From positions 7,795,019 through 7,859,018 of the forward strand of contig OZ245942.1 of NCBI GenBank assembly GCA_965230065.1: a DNA stretch of 64,000 nt. Reading direction: 5' to 3'. This document shows, piece by piece, positions 1 to 9,095 of the stretch; within the stretch, counting starts at the first letter, position 1, and each line of letters opens with the position of its first letter. The position numbers and the translations under genes are program-made. The stretch is from G965230065 sp965230065. GTDB taxonomy: Bacteria > Bacteroidota > Bacteroidia > Cytophagales > Cyclobacteriaceae. The notes beneath the pieces were generated by a model. The model had not been told where the DNA came from. It saw only the letters and a list, made by a program, of their open reading frames with translations, and did not search any database.

Positions 1-28
1 GCGCTCTAGCCAGCTGAGCTAATCCCCC
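1..28 (-). tRNA. tRNA-Ala, 5' part only
   Basis: Read on the minus strand this starts GGGGGATTAGCTCAG, the usual opening of bacterial tRNA-Ala, and covers the acceptor 5' strand and D arm. The anticodon lies beyond base 1, so the identity rests on this opening and on the 16S-Ile-Ala order usual for rRNA spacers. Confidence 0.8.
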
Positions 29-35
29 GTTCTTC

Positions 36-120
36 AATTAACAAATAGTAATTTACAGTAATTAACAATTGAATAATTTTAATTGATTGTTAATTGCACA
101 TTGTTTATTGTCAATTGTTT
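36..120. repeat. AT-rich spacer of repeated AATTG/CAATT words
   Basis: The spacer between the two tRNA genes is made of reiterated, partly self-complementary words such as ttaacaattg, ttgttaattg and gtcaattgtt. A similar stretch lies at 261-334 between tRNA-Ile and 16S. No gene is seen. It may be folded or processed in the rRNA precursor, but that is inference. Confidence 0.5.
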
Positions 121-123
121 GCG

Positions 124-197
124 TGGGCTTGCGTGGACTCGAACCACGGACCTCTACATTATCAGTGTAGCGCTCTAACCACCTGAGCTACAAGCCC
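124..197 (-). tRNA. tRNA-Ile (anticodon GAT)
   Basis: A 74-nt cloverleaf on the minus strand. The acceptor strands GGGCTTG and CAAGCCC pair, with discriminator A at 124. The anticodon loop reads ctGATaa and the T arm contains GGTTCGAGTCC. CCA is not encoded. It sits between 16S and tRNA-Ala, the standard rRNA spacer position. Confidence 0.95.
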
Positions 198-260
198 TTA
201 AAGCTTTCAGCCCAACTCGGTTAGCTGGTCGGTCCAGCACGGCCGGCTTTCAGCTATTTT

Positions 261-334
261 TTTAACAATTGGCAATTATTAATGATTAATGAACAATTAA
301 ATTGCTCTTTGTTCATTGCTAATTGCTAATTGAT
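261..334. repeat. AT-rich spacer of AATTG words, second copy
   Basis: Between 16S and tRNA-Ile lies another block of reiterated words (caattggcaatt, gctaattgctaattg) like that at 36-120. Nothing coding is seen. It lies within the rRNA precursor. Confidence 0.45.
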
Positions 335-378
335 ATAAAGCTGTTGTGAACAACAAGCCTGCGTTTGAGCTTCTCCAG

Positions 379-1902
<1,524 letters not shown>

Positions 1903-2132
1903 ATAAAATTTGTGCGGTTTATTATCGCTAATATCCGCTGTCTCGTCTGTCCACTCAAACTTGGCCTTAATTCGTGATGCTTTTCAGCTTTAAACATCAC
2001 TTTAACCTTCTTTGGCTTGTTGTCACTTCAGCTTTTCAATGAACTTCCTGAGGCTAAAACCTACTGTCTTAACCCCCTTGTGAAACCGACCCCTTTTTCA
2101 AGAATCTCGTCCCTTTTTCTGATTTAGGCTTG

Positions 2133-2164
2133 CAAAAGTCGCCCCTTTTTCCTTCCCCTCCAAA
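2133..2164 (-). promoter_or_regulatory. Candidate second rRNA promoter
   Basis: On the minus strand a TTTG (2161-2164) is followed after exactly 20 nt by GACTTTTG (2133-2140), one base away from the Bacteroidota -7 element TAnnTTTG. It is in the 16S leader, about 107 bp downstream of a better match at 2241-2271. It is a sequence match only. Confidence 0.4.
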
Positions 2165-2240
2165 TTTTTTTAACCCTTTTTTTTAAACTTTTTTATCCCC
2201 TTTCCCTACAACATTCTACCCCGCTTTCTTAATGGGTTTG

Positions 2241-2271
2241 CAAAGGTATGAAGATGATTCCTCTCTTGCAA
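2241..2271 (-). promoter_or_regulatory. rRNA operon promoter
   Basis: On the minus strand TTG (2269-2271) is followed after 20 nt by TACCTTTG (2241-2248), which fits the Bacteroidota consensus of a -33 TTG and -7 TAnnTTTG. It lies just after the stop codon of the upstream gene and about 340 nt before 16S. Transcription would start near 2234. The leader from there to 1902 holds no gene. Confidence 0.65.
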
Positions 2272-2290
2272 TACCTCCATGAAAATATTT

Positions 2291-3385
2291 TTAGCTTTTA
2301 GTCTTATCCCTTAATTCTGTTGCTGTTTGAAAGGTTTTTAGGATGGCTTCCATTTCCCTGATATACGGCCTTTTCTTTTTTCCGGGACAATAAATAAACC
2401 CCTCAATATAATAAAGCCGTCCCAGTTCTTCATCAACAAAAGTGTAGCTAAGAAATGCCCCACCCATTGTATTGCTGGTAAGCTTCCATAATCCGCGGGC
2501 TTCTGTCGCATATTTTCCATTAAGATTTACCGTTTTAGTATGCAGAGGAACTAATTTTTCGGTGGTCATATGGACCGTACTGTCGTCTGCTATATATTTT
2601 TTAGTCAACTGATCCCTGTAGCCCTGTATGCTTTCTGCACTAAAGGCATCTTCTGAAACATAATCTTTGTATGCAATTATTAAACTCTTATCAACTTCAG
2701 GGTCTAATTGCCTGATCCACATTAAGTTGGGTTCGTTTTTACTGATTTCATACCCAAAAGGTATTTTCATGGTACATTGGTGTTGCTCCAACATCACATT
2801 GCTAATTCCTGTTTCTGTCTTAGCTGAAAACAGTTTATTTGCAACGCGCTGTACTTCAATTTCATGAAAATGACTTCTGATCCTTTCACGGTTTTCAGCC
2901 ATCTTACTGGCCAAAGAATCAGTAGAGAGGCCAAATAAATGCAGAACTTCCTGCCCTTTGGCAAACTCGTCCTGCTTATAGTACATAAATAAATCAGGGT
3001 TTTCCTGGAGACGTTCTACTGAGTTGCCAGTGAAAAAACTTTGGAGCTTCCTGCCTGATCGGGAATTGTTATCAAAAGTGGTAACAAACACCATGTTTTT
3101 GGCACTTCGCAAGATATTATTGAGGGCAAATGGATCAACACGCCGCACAGTAAAATAAGGTTCATTCTGTGGAAGGCCCGGAATATAAGATAAAAAAATT
3201 GATTTAAGTTCTTCACCGATTCTCGTATCTACCTGAAGAGAATCCATAACCAACACCAACTCCCCCTCAGCCCCTTTGGCCTGGGGAAGCAAACTACTAT
3301 TGCTCTCGCCTCCAGCACACGCACTGCATAAGATTATAAATAAGGATAAAAGTATTGTTGGGATATATTTTTGAAAAAAAAACAT
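2291..3385 (-). CDS. DUF4837 family lipoprotein
   Basis: A 364-residue protein with an N-terminal hydrophobic segment ending at a cysteine around residue 23 (LCSACAGG), so probably an exported lipoprotein. After the anchor the PQAKGAEGELVLVMD stretch and the overall length match the DUF4837 family, which is found in Bacteroidota and has no known function. It runs in the same direction as the rRNA operon, and its stop is only 20 bp from the rRNA promoter. It has no operon partner on the upstream side: a terminator lies at 3454-3487. Confidence 0.8.
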   Translation of the reverse strand: MFFFQKYIPTILLSLFIILCSACAGGESNSSLLPQAKGAEGELVLVMDSLQVDTRIGEELKSIFLSYIPGLPQNEPYFTVRRVDPFALNNILRSAKNMVFVTTFDNNSRSGRKLQSFFTGNSVERLQENPDLFMYYKQDEFAKGQEVLHLFGLSTDSLASKMAENRERIRSHFHEIEVQRVANKLFSAKTETGISNVMLEQHQCTMKIPFGYEISKNEPNLMWIRQLDPEVDKSLIIAYKDYVSEDAFSAESIQGYRDQLTKKYIADDSTVHMTTEKLVPLHTKTVNLNGKYATEARGLWKLTSNTMGGAFLSYTFVDEELGRLYYIEGFIYCPGKKKRPYIREMEAILKTFQTATELRDKTKS

Positions 3386-3453
3386 AGTGTAGGTAGTATT
3401 TTATGGTTAAAAGCAAGTTGTATGCATTGCATAGGCTCGTAATACGAGCCCAT

Positions 3454-3487
3454 AAAAAAGCCTTGCAGTTTTAATTAAACTACAAGG
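3454..3487 (-). terminator. Rho-independent terminator
   Basis: Minus-strand CCTTGTAGTTT (3477-3487) pairs with AAACTGCAAGG (3461-3471) with one G-U pair, and a run of six T follows. It lies 28 bp after the lytic transglycosylase stop and ends that gene. Confidence 0.8.
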
Positions 3488-3515
3488 TTCTTCTCATGAA
3501 AAGCCAGTGCCAGGC

Positions 3516-5156
3516 CTATCTTCCTATTACCAAGCGCTGACCTGGGGTAATTCTGTTGCTACGCAAGTTATTCAATTCTTTGAGTTTTGCCACGCTCACC
3601 CCATCATATTTCTTGGATATTTCCCAGAGAGAATCACCTGGTTGTACAACATGAACTTTGCCTTTCTGAATTGAATTAATGGAAGCATTAGTATTACTTG
3701 CCTGACTACTTGCTACCAACGATGGCTTCACCCAAATTGTCAGCTTTTGGCCTGCGTATATTCTGTTTCCGCTCAAGCTATTCCAGCTTCTGATATCAGA
3801 CACATAAACCCTGTGTCGGCTTGCGATTGTACTTAAAGCATCTCCTCTCTGTACCTGATACGTAACCTTTTCCCGCCCATTTGGCTGGGTACCATTTGAA
3901 GAAGCATTAGAAACTACAGATTTTGAAGGTACGGGAGCCGGTTCGGCATAGGCCGTTGCCACATCAGATTTCACCCAAACATTAAGCTTTTGGCCTGCAT
4001 AAATCCTACTGCCCCTGATATTGTTCCATGCCCTTAAATCAGAGGTGTAAACCCTGAATCTTTGTGCAATACTGCCCAATGCATCTCCACTTCGGACACG
4101 GTAAACAATTTTTTCCCTGCCATAAGTGCTACCCGGGGTGTTTTGTGTTAAATATTGAAAATACTCCTTATCCATTGATTTGGCAGAATCCAGGATAACA
4201 TCAAAATTTGCGGCCACAAAACTGCTTTTATCTGCAGGAATAATTAAAGGATAATCTTGGACCTTATCTGGTACGGCTCCTCTTTTTAGTTCTGGGTTAA
4301 GCTTTTGTAAGTCCTCTTCGCATTCATTGATTTGAGCACCTAATGCTTTCATGCTTAAAAACTGACTTACGAAAACAGTGTCGGTATCTATGACATATTC
4401 CGGTATTTCCTCTCGTAAACTATGTTCCTCAGCATAATTCAGCGCGTATGTTACTGCGACAAATTGAGGCACATAGGACCTGGTTTCACGGGGAAGATAG
4501 CGATAGATACTCCAAAATTTCCGCTGATAACCCGACCTTCTGATAGCTTTGCGAACATTGCCAGGCCCACAATTGTAAGCAGCCAATGCCAGTTCCCAAT
4601 CGCCAAACATATTGTAAAGATCTTTCAGGTACTTGCAGGCTGCTTCTGTAGATTTTTCAGGGTGCTGGCGCTCATCTACATACCAGTTTTGGTGCAAGCC
4701 ATACATACGACCTGTGCTTGGTACAAACTGCCACAACCCAACGGCTGACGCCCAGGATTTAGCCACGGGGTTCAGCCCTGACTCTACAATCGATAAATAT
4801 TTAAGTTCATCAGGCAGGTTATATTTTTGCAAATATTTTTCAAAAATCGGAAAATAAATATCCTTTCTGCGGAGCATCAATCGGGTATATTCCCGGTCTT
4901 TTACAGTAAAATAATCTACAAAAGCTTTTACTTTTTCGTTGAAGTGCAAAGGAATTTCAGTTTGAATACAACTGATTCTATCCTCTATTTCTTCATATGA
5001 AGCATCTGGTATATATTCATAGTCATATACTGGATCGATTAATTGTTGGTCTGAGCTATCATTCAAGGCACTTGAAAAATGAGAAGGGGCACTCAGGGCA
5101 GGAAAACTAGCAACCCAAATAACAAGCACAAAAAGAATATTGCTGGCGTAGTGCAT
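3516..5156 (-). CDS. Membrane-bound-type lytic transglycosylase with three LysM domains (MltD-like)
   Basis: A 546-residue exported peptidoglycan hydrolase. Residues 1-22 form a signal peptide. The SLT (goose-lysozyme-like) domain spans about 100-230, with the catalytic glutamate at E125 (LSIVESGLNP), GLWQF at 140-144 and AAYNCGPG at 192-199. Three LysM repeats follow at about 355-398, 432-475 and 501-545, linked by Ser/Asn-rich spacers, and would bind glycan strands. The family cleaves the MurNAc-GlcNAc bond to give 1,6-anhydro products. No lipobox is obvious, so it may be periplasmic rather than lipid-anchored. It is a single gene with its own terminator. Confidence 0.92.
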   Translation of the reverse strand: MHYASNILFVLVIWVASFPALSAPSHFSSALNDSSDQQLIDPVYDYEYIPDASYEEIEDRISCIQTEIPLHFNEKVKAFVDYFTVKDREYTRLMLRRKDIYFPIFEKYLQKYNLPDELKYLSIVESGLNPVAKSWASAVGLWQFVPSTGRMYGLHQNWYVDERQHPEKSTEAACKYLKDLYNMFGDWELALAAYNCGPGNVRKAIRRSGYQRKFWSIYRYLPRETRSYVPQFVAVTYALNYAEEHSLREEIPEYVIDTDTVFVSQFLSMKALGAQINECEEDLQKLNPELKRGAVPDKVQDYPLIIPADKSSFVAANFDVILDSAKSMDKEYFQYLTQNTPGSTYGREKIVYRVRSGDALGSIAQRFRVYTSDLRAWNNIRGSRIYAGQKLNVWVKSDVATAYAEPAPVPSKSVVSNASSNGTQPNGREKVTYQVQRGDALSTIASRHRVYVSDIRSWNSLSGNRIYAGQKLTIWVKPSLVASSQASNTNASINSIQKGKVHVVQPGDSLWEISKKYDGVSVAKLKELNNLRSNRITPGQRLVIGR

Positions 5157-5281
5157 TTTTTACAGATAATTGAAAATTAAGACTATTTTAAGCTGATTAA
5201 TATAATCAATTGCTTGCAAATTTTGTACTAATCGTCAGAAAAATTATCCATTTGTAATATACAACCTATTTATGGGTAATT

Positions 5282-6697
5282 TTATTCTGTGTTATCCATA
5301 ATATATTTTGCAAATGTGTAAAGTTGAGCTTCCTCAAAAGAATTTGCCATAATTTGCAATCCAACAGGCAAGCCTTTTTCATCAGTACCATTTGGTATAG
5401 AAATAGCAGGAATACCGGCAATGGATGCCTGCACAGTATACAAATCAGCCAGAAACATCTCGAGTGGCGAACTAATCTCTCCTATCTTAAAGGCAGAAGT
5501 GGGGGTTGTAGGAAGCAGGATAACATCATACGTTTCAAGAAAAGCTTTGGTTTTCTCTATAAACAACTTTCTTACCTTTTGGGCTTTGGTATAAAAAGCA
5601 TCGTAATAACTTGCACTTAAAACAAAAGTACCCAACATAATACGGCGTTTAACCTCCTCGCCAAACCCTTCGGTACGTGTCTTCTTATACATAGACAACA
5701 AACCTTCAGACTGCTTGCACCTATGCCCAAATTTCACACCATCATACCTTGATAAATTTGAACTGGCTTCGGCAGTGGTCAAAATATAATAGGTTGGCAA
5801 TGCATATTTCAATAAGGGAAAATCAACTGACTCTACTTCATGTCCGGACTCTTTCAAAAAAGCTAGCGTCTTCTCTGTTCGTTCCCTGATTACAGGGTTA
5901 AGTCCATCGCTTTCCAGAGTTTCTTTGATGTATGCAACCTTTGGCTTATGCCGTATGTTGAGTAATGAAGCATAAGCGGGAACTTCCCTCCGGGAAACTG
6001 TACTATCAAAGTCATCTTTGCCTGCCATTACTTCAAGTACCAGGGCATTATCTTCAATATTGTTAGAAATAACACCGATAACATCAAATGAAGAAGCATA
6101 GGCAATTAAACCGTGCCGGGAGATGCGGGAGTAGGTAGGTTTCATACCAACCACACCACAAAATGCAGCAGGTTGGCGTACAGAGCCTCCTGTGTCAGAC
6201 CCTAAAGCTACTGTACACAGATTGGCTTGCACTGCTACAGCAGAGCCTCCGGAGGACCCTCCGGGCACACGGTCTGTATCAATTTCATTCTTTACAGGTC
6301 CGAAAGCAGAGTTCTCATTGGAAGACCCCATGGCAAACTCATCACAATTGATACGCCCGATGATGATGGCATCTTCGTCTACCAATCTCTGAACCGCCGT
6401 GGCAGAGTATTGAGCGGTAAAACCTTCCAATATTTTACTGGAAGCCTGCAAGTGATGGCCTTCATAACAAAGTACATCTTTCAGCCCCACTACCATGCCA
6501 GCAAGTTTACCAGCCCTTCCTTCAGCTATCTTCTTATCAATTTCTATTGCTCTCTGCTGCGCCTCTGTTTCAAATACTTCGAGGAAAACATTCAGGTGAG
6601 ACTTTTGACGAATGTTATCTAAATAAAAAGATACTATCTCCTTACAGGAAATAGCACCTTCTGAAATTTGTTGCTGAAGAAGCTGGAAAGACCTCAA
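5282..6697 (-). CDS. gatA: Aspartyl/glutamyl-tRNA amidotransferase subunit A
   Basis: Amidase-signature enzyme that releases ammonia from glutamine for Glu-tRNA(Gln) or Asp-tRNA(Asn) amidation in GatCAB. Counting from this start the catalytic Lys73, cis-Ser148 and nucleophile Ser172 are present (GLKDV, GGSSGGSAVA, TGGSVRQPA), with the same spacing as in known GatA. The start is unusual: no in-frame ATG exists near the N-terminus. I chose TTG at 6697, two bases after the tatA stop, because the family begins about here (LRSFQLLQQQI). The longer reading from TTG at 6781 adds a 28-residue Pro/Gln-rich tail and overlaps tatA by 80 bp. gatB and gatC are not in the window. Confidence 0.9.
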   Translation of the reverse strand: MRSFQLLQQQISEGAISCKEIVSFYLDNIRQKSHLNVFLEVFETEAQQRAIEIDKKIAEGRAGKLAGMVVGLKDVLCYEGHHLQASSKILEGFTAQYSATAVQRLVDEDAIIIGRINCDEFAMGSSNENSAFGPVKNEIDTDRVPGGSSGGSAVAVQANLCTVALGSDTGGSVRQPAAFCGVVGMKPTYSRISRHGLIAYASSFDVIGVISNNIEDNALVLEVMAGKDDFDSTVSRREVPAYASLLNIRHKPKVAYIKETLESDGLNPVIRERTEKTLAFLKESGHEVESVDFPLLKYALPTYYILTTAEASSNLSRYDGVKFGHRCKQSEGLLSMYKKTRTEGFGEEVKRRIMLGTFVLSASYYDAFYTKAQKVRKLFIEKTKAFLETYDVILLPTTPTSAFKIGEISSPLEMFLADLYTVQASIAGIPAISIPNGTDEKGLPVGLQIMANSFEEAQLYTFAKYIMDNTE

Positions 6698-6701
6698 TAC
6701 A

Positions 6702-6959
6702 TTAGTCTTGTTGCTGCTGTTCTTTGGTTGTTGTACTGCTGGCTGCTGAGCTGTTGGTTGTTGTGGTTGCTCCGTCTTCAATTTCTTTCTTTATTTCGCT
6801 GGTAGCATCTTTAAATTCTCTTATACCCCGACCTAAACCACGTGCCAGTTCGGGAATTTTTTTTGCTCCGAAAAAGATCAAAAGAATCAACATGATGAGC
6901 AGGATCTCCCATCCTCCCAGTCCACTAAAAAACGCGAATGTTGTATGCATAGTGCTCAT
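6702..6959 (-). CDS. tatA: Sec-independent protein translocase TatA/TatE family
   Basis: 85 residues: a short N-terminus, one membrane helix at about 15-30 (GGWEILLIMLILLIFFG), the FG hinge, an amphipathic helix (AKKIPELARGLGRGIREFK) and a charged, Thr/Ser/Gln-rich tail. This is the full TatA layout. With TatC it exports folded proteins with twin-arginine signals, and one likely client lies in this window at 30839-31603. It is followed almost directly by gatA, so the two are probably co-transcribed. Confidence 0.93.
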   Translation of the reverse strand: MSTMHTTFAFFSGLGGWEILLIMLILLIFFGAKKIPELARGLGRGIREFKDATSEIKKEIEDGATTTTNSSAASSTTTKEQQQQD

Positions 6960-7111
6960 TGTTTATTTGTCAATTTTAATTAGTATCGATAACGTAAAGG
7001 TACTCAATAAACGTGTATTACTGAAATAAAAGTTCAGTTTTATCTTTTGGAATTATTGGCTACAAACCTAGTAAAAAACTTGATGAATGCAAGCTCACGC
7101 TAACTTGCTTT

Positions 7112-8332
7112 TTATTTTTTGATTAACCATTCTTGGGGATTCAACTTCTGATTATTGCGCCAAATCTCGAAGTGCAGGGTAGAAACCTGGTCTGGGTCTG
7201 TATATACCGTGCCAATGGGTTCGTTAGGGGTTACGCGTTGTCCGTTTTGCACGAATACTTCTTTTAAACGGGCATATAATGTAAAATAATCGCCATGTTG
7301 GGTAATCACTACTTTGTTCATACCGGGCACCAGTGCTACTGTTTTTACTATCCCGTCAAATACGGTTTGTACTTTTGCATCTTTGCTGGTCTGGATATCT
7401 ACGCCATTATTTTCTTCCATTACATATTTCATCACCGGATGGGGATTTCGCCCAAATTTCCGGGAAATAAAACCAGAAGATACCGGCCAGGTAAGTTTAG
7501 CCTTGCTTTGCTCAAAAAGACTGGATAGTTCCTTCGCCTCAGCACTGTTCAATTCAATAGCATTGGCTGATTTTCCTTTAGAACTTTCTTTAATTTCTTT
7601 TTTTATCAGGTTTGCAATCAGGTTATCAAGGCGTTGTACTGCTTCTTTTCTTTCAGAAATTTCCCCTTTAAGCTCCTTTTCGCGCTGTGCAAGGCTCCTG
7701 ATGGCTGTATTCCTTTCTTTTCTGAGTGTCAGGAGTTCTTGTTTGGCATCTATTTGCTGCTCTAACAATGATGCCTGCTCTATTTTCTTGGTATCTATAC
7801 TGGTTCGCTGGTTGTCAAGGGTTTCCTTTACTTTCTCAATTTGTACTACTTGTTTTTGCCTTGCTTCTGCGTATTGCTCCATATATTTGATCCGCATTAC
7901 CAGCTGGTTGAAGGTTTTGGCAGAAAATATGAAAGTGAGCCTGTCTTCGCTTTTACCGGCCTTACTGGCAGCATATACCATAGCCGCATATTCTTCTTTC
8001 AGGTTTACCATATCCGACTCCAGGGCTTCAATAATATCTGTGATTTCAGAAATTTGAACTTCCAGCAAATCAATTTCAGCATTGATAGCCCTGATCAGCC
8101 CTTCCCTGGCTTTTATCTGTTCATTGATAGCATTCAACTGCCCCAATGTTACCTTTTTCCTCGAGGCTGTTTCGCTTAGTATTTTTTGTGTTTCTGCTAT
8201 TTTTTGAAGGTTTTCCTTTTTTTCTGCCTCCAATTTTTCTCTTTCATTGGCCGTTTGGGCAAAAGCTGTAAATGAGAATAAGAAGCATAATGCATAGCAT
8301 ACCAACACGAACAAAAACCTACTTCTGTTCAT
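7112..8332 (-). CDS. EnvC-like murein hydrolase activator (degenerate M23/LytM domain)
   Basis: 406 residues: signal peptide (1-25), a long coiled coil (about 25-250) and a C-terminal M23/LytM fold (280-406). The zinc ligands of active M23 enzymes are not conserved: the HxGxD motif reads N308-N-G-V-D312, the middle His of LYAHL is Arg355, and the HxH motif is T385-L-H387. This is the EnvC/NlpD situation, where the domain activates an amidase rather than cutting peptidoglycan itself. A role in septal wall splitting is inference. Its start overlaps the DUF4292 gene by 14 bp, and with the TPR gene it forms a three-gene operon. Confidence 0.88.
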   Translation of the reverse strand: MNRSRFLFVLVCYALCFLFSFTAFAQTANEREKLEAEKKENLQKIAETQKILSETASRKKVTLGQLNAINEQIKAREGLIRAINAEIDLLEVQISEITDIIEALESDMVNLKEEYAAMVYAASKAGKSEDRLTFIFSAKTFNQLVMRIKYMEQYAEARQKQVVQIEKVKETLDNQRTSIDTKKIEQASLLEQQIDAKQELLTLRKERNTAIRSLAQREKELKGEISERKEAVQRLDNLIANLIKKEIKESSKGKSANAIELNSAEAKELSSLFEQSKAKLTWPVSSGFISRKFGRNPHPVMKYVMEENNGVDIQTSKDAKVQTVFDGIVKTVALVPGMNKVVITQHGDYFTLYARLKEVFVQNGQRVTPNEPIGTVYTDPDQVSTLHFEIWRNNQKLNPQEWLIKK

Positions 8333-9095
8333 ATTTTTCTGGGATATTAAAAGGAAAGTTGAGGTCTTCCCGGGAAAAGGTTGCTTTCTTATGTTCTATA
8401 TTAATTTCAGTATTCTGAACATTGCTGCCCTTTCTGTAATTTAATGCAACCAGGTTAATAAACGGCAACACATGGTCTTCCAGGGTTTTAAAATTACCAT
8501 ATTGTAAATTGAGGGTATTGTCCCGCCCCGAAGCCTTATTTTTTTCGCGCATGTTTACCTTTTCCACTTTCATAAGGCGCGCATTGATATAATTATTGAC
8601 TGTAATATTACCAGCTTCCTGCTTTATTACATAAAAAGCGTCATCTTTCTTGATTTTATCTTCCCGGCTCAAACCAAGGGGCATGTTGCCCAACAAGGCT
8701 GACTGTAATAAATCATAAGTTATATCAAAATTAAACTCCTCGCTCAATTTTTTGAAGTCATAGGCCATATACTCTTTGTTCAGCCTATTGATGATGATGA
8801 GCGAGTCTTTTGTAGCCATTCCCCGGGCCGCTTCTACGCCAAAACCGGGGGAAACGGAAATCCAGATAATACTGTCTTTTTTAATGCGAATGCTGGCGTT
8901 GGCACTGAGGTTTTTATCATCATTGCTAAACCGTATCTTACTACTTGTGGTGAGGTAGTCAAAGTCCATTTCCAGCTTACTGATATCCAATGCAGCATCC
9001 ACATCCCCAACCGGGGTTGCTGTGGGAATTTTTTTACAAGCACTTATGATGATTAAACTAAAAAAAAGTGAAAGTAGCCCTATTTGTCTATTCAT
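8319..9095 (-). CDS. DUF4292 lipoprotein
   Basis: 258 residues with a lipobox (IIISAC, Cys20) and the DUF4292 pattern (KDSIIWISVSPGFGVEAARG, followed by LLGNMPLG). The family is Bacteroidota-specific and resembles outer-membrane lipoprotein-handling folds; its function is unknown. It overlaps the EnvC-like gene downstream by 14 bp and the TPR gene upstream by 8 bp, so translation is likely coupled. The fixed TPR-DUF4292-EnvC order hints at a joint envelope role. Confidence 0.85.
   Translation of the reverse strand: MNRQIGLLSLFFSLIIISACKKIPTATPVGDVDAALDISKLEMDFDYLTTSSKIRFSNDDKNLSANASIRIKKDSIIWISVSPGFGVEAARGMATKDSLIIINRLNKEYMAYDFKKLSEEFNFDITYDLLQSALLGNMPLGLSREDKIKKDDAFYVIKQEAGNITVNNYINARLMKVEKVNMREKNKASGRDNTLNLQYGNFKTLEDHVLPFINLVALNYRKGSNVQNTEINIEHKKATFSREDLNFPFNIPEKYEQK

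Noticed and set aside
7314..8057. A 247-residue open frame opposite the EnvC-like gene
   Set aside because: Antisense to a well-supported gene; composition is Ser/Phe/Leu-rich as expected for the complement of a coiled-coil gene.
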